Shown one piece after another: positions 1-5,023 of a stretch of DNA of 5,023 bases. Origin of the DNA: an uncultured Pseudomonadota bacterium (lineage in GTDB: Bacteria > Pseudomonadota > Gammaproteobacteria > Burkholderiales > SG8-39). The notes under the pieces are model-generated. The model saw only the letters and a list, made by a program, of their open reading frames with translations. It did not search any database and was not told the origin of the DNA. The position numbers and the translations under genes are program-made. The stretch covers positions 1-5,023 of the forward strand of contig CAIPGJ010000769.1 of assembly GCA_903864555.1 (NCBI GenBank), in the 5' to 3' direction. How positions within the stretch are numbered: position 1 is the first letter of the stretch; each line of letters begins with the position of its first letter.

Positions 1-134
1 CCGCGGAGTACTACCAGCAGGACGCACAGGCCATGCGCAATGACCAGCAGCGCGCCGACGATATCAACGCCCTGGTCCTGAAGAAAATGGAACGCTGGGA
101 AGCACTCGAAGCCAAGCAGACGCCGGCGGAGTGA
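1..134 (+). CDS. C-terminus of probable ABC-F family ATPase (partial)
   Basis: Only the last 43 codons are present; the frame begins at base 3 and ends with TGA at 132-134. The peptide is hydrophilic and predicted helical, rich in Q, D, E, K and R, and contains KKMERWEALEAK near its end. A charged helical tail with a terminal RWE-LEA motif matches, from family knowledge, the C-terminal coiled coil of ABC-F proteins such as Uup. These are soluble tandem-ATPase proteins that act on ribosomes or on DNA rather than in membrane transport. No nucleotide-binding motif lies inside the window, so the call rests on the tail alone. Another coiled-coil-ended cytoplasmic protein cannot be excluded. The gene converges on the minus-strand Bug gene, and a small hairpin with a T-rich tail follows the stop by about 20 bases. 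Confidence 0.55.
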   Translation, partial: AEYYQQDAQAMRNDQQRADDINALVLKKMERWEALEAKQTPAE

Positions 135-154
135 ACCTCGTTTTGCTTCCGTGG

Positions 155-178
155 CCTGCAGCAGGGCTGCTGTCTTTT
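155..178 (+). terminator. Possible weak intrinsic terminator after the ABC-F-like gene
   Basis: CAGCAG (159-164), GG, then CTGCTG (167-172) is a perfect 6-base inverted repeat. It would realistically fold as a 5-bp stem with a GGGC loop and is followed by TCTTTT (173-178). It starts 24 bases after the TGA of the upstream plus-strand gene. The stem is short, so strength is uncertain. In the opposite direction the hairpin is not followed by a T run, so it would not serve the convergent Bug gene. Confidence 0.45.
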
Positions 179-326
179 ACCCCATGGTCAAAGGTTCTTC
201 ACCGATTTCCCGGGAAGGCACTGGCAGCAAGCTTGGCAGTCCCGGGGTTTACCCCGCTGGTGCTGCCCGGCCTGGCGCCATTGCTTGCCCGGCAATCGGC
301 ATAAACGCCTTGAGCGTCCCGCCCAC
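179..326. other. Convergent intergenic gap with small hairpins
   Basis: No convincing gene was seen between the two convergent stop codons. The stretch contains several short inverted repeats: TTCCCGGGAA (207-216), CGGGGT-TT-ACCCCG (243-256) and TTGCC-C-GGCAA (285-295). None has a T run on the minus-strand side, so a factor-independent terminator for the Bug gene is not obvious. Together they could act as a structured 3' end or a Rho-dependent stop zone, which is inference. A 62-codon plus-strand open frame here has no ribosome binding site and no recognisable content. Confidence 0.4.
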
Positions 327-1298
327 TTACTGCGGCTGAATCTTCTTGATGTCGATGATGCGCTTCCAGCGCACCATTTCGCCTTCGATGCGCTGGCGCA
401 TTTCTTCTGGCGTGGACGGTGTGGCGACACCGCCCAGGTCGGCCAGGCGCTTTTGCACATCGGGCATGGCGAGGATGGCGCGCAGTTCGCGGTTGAGCTT
501 GTCGACCACCGGGCGCGGCGTGCCGGGGGTGGTGGCCACGCCCAGCCAGGAGGCGAGCTCTATGCCGGGCAGGGTTTCATTGATGGCGGGCACATCGGGC
601 ATGAGCGAGAAGCGCTGTGGCGAGGACACGGCAATGGCGCGCGCCCTGCCTGAGCGGATGGCGCCCATGCTGCCGGTGGCGGTCTCCACCAGCACATCGA
701 GGCGGCCGGCATAGAGTTCGATGAGCGCCTGCTGTGCGCCCTTGAAGGGGACGTTGATCATGTCCACATTGCCTTCGATGTTGACCCATTCGCCCAGCAG
801 GTGGTGCACGCTGCCCGGTCCGGCCACGGCGTAGGTGATCTTGCCGGGGTTGGCCTTGGCGCGCGCCAGCAGGTCCTTCAGGTTCTTCATCGGGTTGTCG
901 GCGGCCACGGAGAGGAAGAAGGGATAGGAGACGATCACGCTGACCATCTGGAAGTCCTTGATCGGGTCATAGGGCCGATCCTTCACCAGCACCGCTGCCA
1001 CCGGGAAGCCGCCGGTCAGGAGCACCATGGTGTGTCCGTCGGGCACGGCCTTGACAACGTCGCCGTTGGCCAGCACGCCGCTGCCACCGATACGATTCTC
1101 GGGCAGCACCGGCTGGCCCATGCGAGCAGCCATCTTCTCGGCGAGCAAGCGTGTGACCAGGTCGGCGCTGCCGCCGGGCGCGCAGCAGATGGTGAAGCGT
1201 ATGGGTTTGGTCGGATAGTCCTGCGCGGTCGCCGGCAGGGCGGTTGCGATCGCCAGTAAGGCCGGCAACAGGCGCGCAAGCAATGAGACTGCTGTCAT
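327..1298 (-). CDS. Bug/TctC-family periplasmic solute-binding protein
   Basis: This 323-residue protein is of the usual length for tripartite tricarboxylate transporter receptors of the Bug family. Residues 1-25 form a signal peptide: a hydrophobic core rich in L and A, then ATA, with likely cleavage before QDYPTKPIRF. The mature start YPTKPI, the APGGSAD ligand-loop motif (40-46), GPGSVHHLLGEW (160-171), VPFKGAQQALIELYAGRLDV (183-202) and PDVPAINE (234-241) are all family hallmarks. Such proteins bind small carboxylates or aromatic acids in the periplasm and hand them to TctAB membrane partners, or act as sensors. No tctA or tctB is present, so this is an orphan receptor with unknown ligand. 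A good ribosome site (AAGGA, 1305-1309, six bases ahead of ATG) fixes the start. It lies 76 bases downstream of the VOC gene on the same strand and probably shares its promoter. Two adjacent cysteines (38-39) sit where the family usually has a Pro/Phe/Tyr-rich stretch. Confidence 0.93.
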   Translation of the reverse strand: MTAVSLLARLLPALLAIATALPATAQDYPTKPIRFTICCAPGGSADLVTRLLAEKMAARMGQPVLPENRIGGSGVLANGDVVKAVPDGHTMVLLTGGFPVAAVLVKDRPYDPIKDFQMVSVIVSYPFFLSVAADNPMKNLKDLLARAKANPGKITYAVAGPGSVHHLLGEWVNIEGNVDMINVPFKGAQQALIELYAGRLDVLVETATGSMGAIRSGRARAIAVSSPQRFSLMPDVPAINETLPGIELASWLGVATTPGTPRPVVDKLNRELRAILAMPDVQKRLADLGGVATPSTPEEMRQRIEGEMVRWKRIIDIKKIQPQ

Positions 1299-1304
1299 GG
1301 TTCT

Positions 1305-1309
1305 TCCTT
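1305..1309 (-). promoter_or_regulatory. Ribosome binding site of the Bug receptor gene
   Basis: Read on the minus strand this is AAGGA within GAAGGAAGAACC, six bases before the ATG at 1296-1298. It supports that start, which also gives a complete signal peptide. Confidence 0.7.
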
Positions 1310-1374
1310 CTCGCTATGGTGTGCGGATGCCGCTGATTCGGTGGGTGCTTCGTTGGGGCCGGACCGTGGTGGCT

Positions 1375-1947
1375 TCAGTGATTCAGCGCCCCGCCCAGGC
1401 GTGCGGCGAATTGCCGCTCCCAGTCTTCACGCAGGCAAAAGCCAGGGGTGGCGCGCACCAGGGCTTCGGTCTGCTCGCGGATGGCCTGGGCGGGCTGGGT
1501 GAGGTCGAGGTCCTTGCCGAAGGGCTGTGGCACATACCAGGGCGAGGGGGTGTACAGCTCGACCCGGTTGCCGTCGGGGTCATGGAAATAGATGCTCCAG
1601 GCATTGCCGTGGTTGCGCGGCGCGAGTTCCTTCACTTTTTCCGCCACCAAGGCGCTGTGCAGGGTGCACAGGTTTTCCAGGGTGTCCACGTGGAAGGAGA
1701 TCTGGTTGAGGATGGACTTGTGCTGGCCGTCATCACGCCCGGAGACGAACACCACCTGGTGGTGCTCATGGATGGAGCCGCTGAGGAAAACGATCTCGCC
1801 CCCCATGCGATAGGGGCCGCGGTCGGTGACCGCCAGGCCGAGCACGCGGGTATAGAAGCCGATCATGCCTTCGAGGTCGCGGGCAAGAAAGCCCAGGTGC
1901 GACAACTGGGCGTGGGGACGCGGGGAGGCGACGGGCGCGAGTGGCAT
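1375..1947 (-). CDS. VOC-superfamily protein (glyoxalase / extradiol dioxygenase-like)
   Basis: This is a 190-residue protein with two beta-alpha-beta-beta-beta modules, about residues 14-70 and 80-135. The first opens with LSHLGFLARDLEGMIGFYTR, followed by VLGL, the standard VOC entry strand and helix. The second ends with YFHDPDGNRVELY, the standard exit strand. Metal ligands in this fold come from the strand starts and ends: His17 and Glu130 are in place, HHQ (62-64) may supply another, and Gln82 in LNQISFHVD stands where many extradiol dioxygenases have His. A charged tail of about 55 residues (WYVPQPFGKDLDL onward) extends past the fold. The protein may cleave or rearrange a small oxygenated substrate, but the family is too diverse to assign a reaction. 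The start ATG has AGGA ten bases upstream and lies about 30 bases below a good promoter. The gene precedes the Bug receptor, suggesting uptake or sensing plus modification of one compound (inference). Confidence 0.88.
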   Translation of the reverse strand: MPLAPVASPRPHAQLSHLGFLARDLEGMIGFYTRVLGLAVTDRGPYRMGGEIVFLSGSIHEHHQVVFVSGRDDGQHKSILNQISFHVDTLENLCTLHSALVAEKVKELAPRNHGNAWSIYFHDPDGNRVELYTPSPWYVPQPFGKDLDLTQPAQAIREQTEALVRATPGFCLREDWERQFAARLGGALNH

Positions 1948-1978
1948 GGGGCTTCATTCCTGGAATGGGAAAGCGGGC

Positions 1979-2008
1979 ATTTAGCCGCCCTGCACCCCTT
2001 GCTGTCAA
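1979..2008 (-). promoter_or_regulatory. Sigma70-type promoter for the VOC-Bug unit
   Basis: On the minus strand there is a perfect -35 box TTGACA (2003-2008), a 17-base spacer and GCTAAA (1980-1985) as -10, or CTAAAT (1979-1984) with an 18-base spacer. The start of transcription would fall near 1972-1974, leaving a leader of about 25 bases that includes the AGGA ribosome site (1958-1961). The -10 match is imperfect, at half of the six consensus bases. The position in the gap between the lapD stop and the VOC start supports it. Confidence 0.55.
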
Positions 2009-2096
2009 ACCGCATTGCAGCAGGCGCCCGGGCGGCGGGCGGGGGCAGCCCCTTTACGACCGGCAACGGCCGGCAGCGCCTGGCGCCCGCCGACCC
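2009..2096. other. GC-rich gap with nested inverted repeats after lapD
   Basis: The gap just downstream of the lapD stop contains CGGCGGGCG (2033-2041) paired with CGCCCGCCG (2084-2092), a 9-base inverted repeat around a 42-base loop. Smaller repeats are GCGCC-T-GGCGC (2076-2086) and CCGGC-AACG-GCCGG. There is no T run, so it is not a classic intrinsic terminator. It could stabilise the lapD transcript 3' end or aid Rho-dependent termination. Random pairing is also likely at this GC content. Confidence 0.3.
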
Positions 2097-4049
2097 TTAC
2101 TTCCAGGGAGCGGGACGCCCGGCGATGTAACCCTGGTAGCCGTCGATGCCGAGGGCGCGCAGGTTGGCCACGGTCAGGTCGTCCTCGACGTTCTGCGCGA
2201 TCACCGGCACATCGAGCTGCCGGCCTGCGCGCACCACCGATTCGATGAAAAAGCGCGTGCCCATGTCGGCGACGATGCGCGGCGTGTGCACGGCGGAGAG
2301 CTTCACGTAGGCCGGGGTGAGGATGCGGACCAGCGCCAGGCTGTCGCGATGGACGCCGAAGTGGTCGATGGCAAACTGGCAGCCGAGGTCGCGCACGTGA
2401 CGGGCGAACTGGCGTGCCGCCGCTTCGTTCTGCAGTACACCATGCTCGCTCAGTTCGAAGACGATGGTGGTGCCGGGCTTCTGGCCGCGCCCGAGCACGC
2501 CGGTCAGCCATTCGCCAAAACCCGGGTCGGCAATCGACTGGGCTGCCAGGTTGATGGCGATGGTGCAGGGCTCGCTGCTCAGCCGGTCGCGCATGACATC
2601 GATGACCTTGCGCACCACGGCCTGGTCCAGATCCACGGTGAGCTTGTGTCGCGCCACCAAGGGCATGAACTCGGCGGCGGCCAGTTGCTTGCCCGAGGTA
2701 TCCAGCAGGCGGCCCATGATTTCAGTGTGCAGCAGGCTGCCATCCTGCAGGCGGATGGCGGGCTGGCCCACCAGTTCCATGCGGCCGCTGCCGATGGCGC
2801 CGCGCACCACGTCGATGAGTTCAGCCGACCAGCTGGGGCGCGCGGCATCCAGCACGCGCACTTCAGGCACGCCGATGTGCTTGTCAACGGCCTCCTGCAG
2901 GGCATCGTTGGCATTGTCGACGAGGTCCTTGAGCACGGGCTTGCCGGCGGCGGCATACACCGCGCCGACCGACACGCACACCGGCCCGCCGCCCAGGCCA
3001 AGGCCGGCAATGACCGAATCGGCCTGGCGCTGCAGGTCGGCCAGGCGCGCTTCGGCGCCGGCACGCTCTTCGGCAAGGATGATGGCGAACAGCGCCCCAC
3101 CCCAGCGTCCGGCCAGGCCCCGGGCGCCGGCCGCCTCGCTGATCAGCCGACCCACCGAGCGCACCAGTTCATCGCCGCGCTCGGGCCCCTGCGCTTCGTT
3201 GACGCTGGCAAGCTCGGAGATCTGCAGCAGGGCCAGCATGCCGGAGAAGGATTCGGTTTCGTCACGGTAGTGGCTGTTGAAGCGCGAGGTCAGTCCGCGC
3301 CGATTGAGCAGGGTGCTGACCGGATCGAGGAAGGCCTCGTCCTGCAGCGCGGTGGCGCGCGCAGTCTCTGCTTCCAGCGCGTCACGCACTTTCATGGACA
3401 GCATGTTCATCGCCGACACCACCCGCGCCAGTTCACGCGTGCTCGGCACCACGTCGACCGTGACGAAGTCACGCTGGGCAATCGACTGGGCGGCCGCCTC
3501 CACCGCGTCCAGTGGCTTGAGCACGCTGCGCAGGAACAGGTTCATCAGCCCCAGCGCGAGGAGGTAGATGAGCCCCAGCAGAACACCCGTGGCGCGTGCC
3601 GTGCCCCACAACTGCTCGTAGGCAAAGCGCGGATGGCTGGTGACGCGCACGCGGCCGAGCTGCTGCCAGCCGCTGCTGACCAGCGATTCAGCCGTGGGTC
3701 CCACCAGGGGGAACATCTGGGCGAACCATTCCGGATAGTCGCCTTCGACCTGGGTCTGCAGGCGGCGCACCACCACCGGCTCGCTCTTGTCGCGGGTGAG
3801 GAATTCGATCTGCGCATAGTGGCCGCGGTCGAAGGCGGCGTTGATCACCGTCTCGGCAATGGCGTAATCGCCCTTGGTGAGCAGGATGCCCAGGGACAGG
3901 CCGAGCGAGGTGGCCGCGTCCTGGGCGTGGGACTCCAGCTGCACCTGCAGGTGGGCGCGCGCGTTGCGCAGGTAAATGGCCTGCACGCCGATGAGCGCGG
4001 CCAGAAAGATGATGGAGATGGCGATGATGAGCTGTCTGCCCAGTGTCAT
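2097..4049 (-). CDS. lapD: LapD: inner-membrane c-di-GMP receptor controlling LapG
   Basis: This 650-residue protein matches the usual LapD length. Order: TM1 (about 6-27), a periplasmic LapD/MoxY-type domain (28-150) ending in GWQQLGRVRVTSHP with Trp128, TM2 (about 152-174), HAMP (about 174-225), GGDEF domain (about 232-395) and EAL domain (about 400-650). Both output domains look catalytically dead. GGDEF is GGALF (317-321) and no RxxD inhibitory site is seen. In the EAL domain, EAL is EIM (443-445), DDFG is DHFG (562-565) and IAEGVE is IAQNVE (617-622), while QGY (639-641) remains. From studied LapDs, c-di-GMP binding to the EAL domain relieves autoinhibition and lets the periplasmic domain hold LapG, with a conserved Trp at the interface. 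The ATG has an excellent ribosome site (AAGGAAGGA, six-base spacing). The frame stays open another 84 codons upstream, but that part overlaps lapG and is out of family. It lies 46 bases after lapG, so the two are probably cotranscribed. Confidence 0.94.
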   Translation of the reverse strand: MTLGRQLIIAISIIFLAALIGVQAIYLRNARAHLQVQLESHAQDAATSLGLSLGILLTKGDYAIAETVINAAFDRGHYAQIEFLTRDKSEPVVVRRLQTQVEGDYPEWFAQMFPLVGPTAESLVSSGWQQLGRVRVTSHPRFAYEQLWGTARATGVLLGLIYLLALGLMNLFLRSVLKPLDAVEAAAQSIAQRDFVTVDVVPSTRELARVVSAMNMLSMKVRDALEAETARATALQDEAFLDPVSTLLNRRGLTSRFNSHYRDETESFSGMLALLQISELASVNEAQGPERGDELVRSVGRLISEAAGARGLAGRWGGALFAIILAEERAGAEARLADLQRQADSVIAGLGLGGGPVCVSVGAVYAAAGKPVLKDLVDNANDALQEAVDKHIGVPEVRVLDAARPSWSAELIDVVRGAIGSGRMELVGQPAIRLQDGSLLHTEIMGRLLDTSGKQLAAAEFMPLVARHKLTVDLDQAVVRKVIDVMRDRLSSEPCTIAINLAAQSIADPGFGEWLTGVLGRGQKPGTTIVFELSEHGVLQNEAAARQFARHVRDLGCQFAIDHFGVHRDSLALVRILTPAYVKLSAVHTPRIVADMGTRFFIESVVRAGRQLDVPVIAQNVEDDLTVANLRALGIDGYQGYIAGRPAPWK

Positions 4050-4055
4050 GACGGG

Positions 4056-4064
4056 TCCTTCCTT
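4056..4064 (-). promoter_or_regulatory. Ribosome binding site of lapD
   Basis: AAGGAAGGA on the minus strand, with the proximal AGGA six bases before the ATG at 4047-4049. It decides the lapD start in favour of MTLGRQL, which places TM1 directly at the N-terminus as in the family. The alternative in-frame ATG at 4299-4301 lies inside lapG. Confidence 0.8.
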
Positions 4065-4095
4065 GTCAATGAGCCTGGCGTGCAGCGGGGCGCGC

Positions 4096-4860
4096 TCATA
4101 TGCGCGACTCCTGCTCCAGGCGTTCCAGCAATGAACTCCAGTTCCGGATCTGGCGCGGGGAGCCGATGCGGCCGCGCACTTCCACCCAGACTTCTTCGTC
4201 GTTGAAGCTGTAGACGGGCACGAGGTCGGTGCGCTGCGAAGCCGGGCGCACGCTGTCCTCGAGGTTATCCAGCACCAGCGGGTCGGCGTTGGGGGAGGCA
4301 TACCAGGCGAGCACCATGTGCGCCTGGTTGAGCTTCAGCGATTTGACATACACCAGGCGCAGGCGCGATACCGGTACGCCCAGTTCCTTCAGCAGGAAAT
4401 ACTTGGCAATGGAGAAGTCCTCGCAGTCGGCGCCATTGCTGGCCATGCTCTCGGCGGGCGTGGCCCAGTAGTCGGGCAGGTTCCAATGCTTTTCATCTTC
4501 GAGGAAGGGGATGCGGTTGACGAACAGGTTCACCTGGGCGAGCAGATCCTGCTCGCGCAAACTGCGCCCCTTGCGGTCGGTGGCAAAGCGCTTCAAGCCC
4601 TCCAGGCGGGTGCGTGCCTGGGGAGCGCGAAAGCGCTGGCCATATTGCTCGATGAGGCGCTCGGATATCCTGGTGGTGTAGCCCAGCTCGCCCAGGCTCT
4701 GGGCAATGCCCAGCCCGGCAAGAACCAGGGTGAAGACGGTGAGCTGTGCGGCCAGCAAGGGCAATGCAGAAAGCAGGGGCTGGCCTGCGTGCGCGCTTGT
4801 CAGGATTGTCCGGGACATGGCCATCGTGGCCGGATGCCCGCGCATCGCGACCTCTGCCAT
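4096..4860 (-). CDS. lapG: LapG: periplasmic transglutaminase-like cysteine protease
   Basis: This is a bacterial transglutaminase-like cysteine proteinase (DUF920/LapG family), 254 residues from the chosen ATG. An N-terminal hydrophobic stretch (about 28-57) acts as signal peptide or anchor. The catalytic triad is visible as Cys146 in NGADCEDFSIAKYF, His181 in LNQAHMVLAWY and Asp198 in PLVLDNLEDS. Asp145 and Glu147 flank the cysteine, as in the calcium site known from Legionella LapG. The HWNLPDYWATPAESM segment before the cysteine is also typical. LapG enzymes cleave the N-terminal part of giant RTX adhesins, releasing them from the outer membrane; LapD sequesters LapG when c-di-GMP is high. 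The start is uncertain: GTG at 4881 (261 aa), ATG at 4860 and ATG at 4845 (249 aa) are all possible. The last two each have a GAGG. It follows the HlyD-like gene by 27 bases and precedes lapD by 46, indicating one operon. Confidence 0.93.
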   Translation of the reverse strand: MAEVAMRGHPATMAMSRTILTSAHAGQPLLSALPLLAAQLTVFTLVLAGLGIAQSLGELGYTTRISERLIEQYGQRFRAPQARTRLEGLKRFATDRKGRSLREQDLLAQVNLFVNRIPFLEDEKHWNLPDYWATPAESMASNGADCEDFSIAKYFLLKELGVPVSRLRLVYVKSLKLNQAHMVLAWYASPNADPLVLDNLEDSVRPASQRTDLVPVYSFNDEEVWVEVRGRIGSPRQIRNWSSLLERLEQESRI

Positions 4861-4879
4861 GGACCTGGACCTCGGGTCC
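4861..4879 (-). promoter_or_regulatory. Hairpin overlapping the lapG ribosome binding site
   Basis: On the minus strand GGACC (4879-4875), CGA, GGTCC (4871-4867) forms a 5-bp hairpin. It contains the GAGG (4873-4870) that would serve the ATG at 4860. A second GGTCC (4865-4861) directly follows and could pair instead. Ribosomes finishing the upstream gene, whose stop is at 4888-4890, would open this structure, which suggests translational coupling. This is a pattern-based inference. Confidence 0.3.
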
Positions 4880-4887
4880 ACCGGCGG

Positions 4888-5023
4888 TCAGTACCCGAAG
4901 TTCTGGCGCAGGAAGGCGAGCGGCTTCCTGAACAGGTAATAGCCCAGCGACACCTGCTCGGCGTAGATCTTGGCGGTGCCGCGCAAGCCGATGCGGGGGA
5001 AACCATGGCCTTCGAGGAGTTCG
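4888..5023 (-). CDS. C-terminus of HlyD-like membrane fusion protein (partial)
   Basis: Only the last 44 residues are present, ending in TGA at 4888-4890; base 5023 is a leftover codon base. The tail includes GFPRIGLRGTAKIYAEQVSL and then GYYLFRKPLAFLRQ. A glycine-rich beta stretch (GLRGTAKIY) followed by a Y/L/R/P-containing helix and a final LRQ is, from memory of the family, typical of one group of HlyD-like periplasmic adaptor subunits. These bridge an inner-membrane pump and an outer-membrane channel. The usual LapC-type adaptor tail, which ends in a TGKRT-VLDYLLKP-like sequence, is not seen. The reading is an adaptor of a related but distinct exporter. Its N-terminus, lipoyl and coiled-coil domains lie beyond the window, so the call is moderate. 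Its closeness to lapG suggests cotranscription. Confidence 0.55.
   Translation of the reverse strand, partial: ELLEGHGFPRIGLRGTAKIYAEQVSLGYYLFRKPLAFLRQNFGY

Noticed and set aside
207..216. TTCCCGGGAA palindrome as an operator site
   Set aside because: It lies between two convergent genes with no promoter nearby; a regulatory role is not supported.
1297..2130. A 277-codon plus-strand open frame over the VOC gene
   Set aside because: It is antisense to a clear VOC protein, its composition is low-information, and it has no recognisable motif.
2529..3491. 15-base direct repeat GGCAATCGACTGGGC at 2529-2543 and 3477-3491
   Set aside because: Both copies lie in lapD and encode a similar AQSIA peptide in unrelated domains; with this codon bias it is most likely chance.
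4044..4072. TTGACA on the minus strand in the lapG-lapD gap, as an internal promoter
   Set aside because: The hexamer is a perfect -35 match, but at 16-18 bases beyond it there is no -10-like sequence, and it overlaps the lapD ribosome site.
1941..4205. A 754-codon open frame on the plus strand opposite lapD
   Set aside because: It is the mirror frame of a GC-rich coding gene: rich in H, R, G, A and Q, with no family motif or domain. The minus strand carries an unmistakable LapD.
4050..4301. N-terminal extension of lapD to the ATG at 4301 (84 more residues)
   Set aside because: The extension lies in a second frame within lapG, is not membrane-like, and the ATG at 4049 has an excellent ribosome site and gives the usual LapD length.

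Overview
The window is about 5 kb of GC-rich DNA with the look of a betaproteobacterium, probably Burkholderiales. The reasons are a Bug-family solute receptor (a family greatly expanded in Bordetella and its relatives), strong G/C preference at third codon positions, and the gene types present. Species cannot be named from the sequence alone.

Layout from left to right. (1) Bases 1-134 hold the last 43 codons of a plus-strand gene, most likely an ABC-F type ATPase, followed by a short hairpin with a T-rich tail. (2) A non-coding convergent gap runs to 326. (3) On the minus strand, a VOC-superfamily (glyoxalase/extradiol dioxygenase-like) enzyme gene (1375-1947) is followed by a Bug/TctC periplasmic solute-binding protein gene (327-1298). 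A good sigma70-like promoter (TTGACA, 17-nt spacer, GCTAAA) lies just ahead of the VOC gene, so these two look like a small transcription unit. (4) A GC-rich gap (1948-2096) separates them from an upstream minus-strand operon. (5) That operon reads, in transcription order, the C-terminus of an HlyD-like membrane fusion protein (4888-5023, cut by the window edge), lapG (4096-4860) and lapD (2097-4049).

The most significant content is the lapG-lapD pair. LapG is a periplasmic, calcium-dependent, transglutaminase-like cysteine protease that clips large RTX-type adhesins off the cell surface. LapD is an inner-membrane c-di-GMP receptor that captures LapG through its periplasmic domain when its cytoplasmic EAL domain is loaded with c-di-GMP. 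The LapD here has the family length (650 aa), the LapD/MoxY-type periplasmic domain with its tryptophan, a HAMP segment, and GGDEF and EAL domains that have both lost catalytic signatures (GGDEF reads GGALF; the DDFG motif reads DHFG). The pair therefore probably controls adhesin retention, and hence biofilm or host attachment, in this organism. The adhesin is not in the window. The HlyD-like gene directly upstream suggests a secretion or export system lies just beyond the right edge, but its C-terminal signature does not look like the usual LapC adaptor. That is the main open question.

No RNA genes, insertion sequences, CRISPR arrays or phage features were seen. Several very long open frames on the plus strand opposite lapD, VOC and Bug are mirror-frame artefacts of GC-rich coding DNA.
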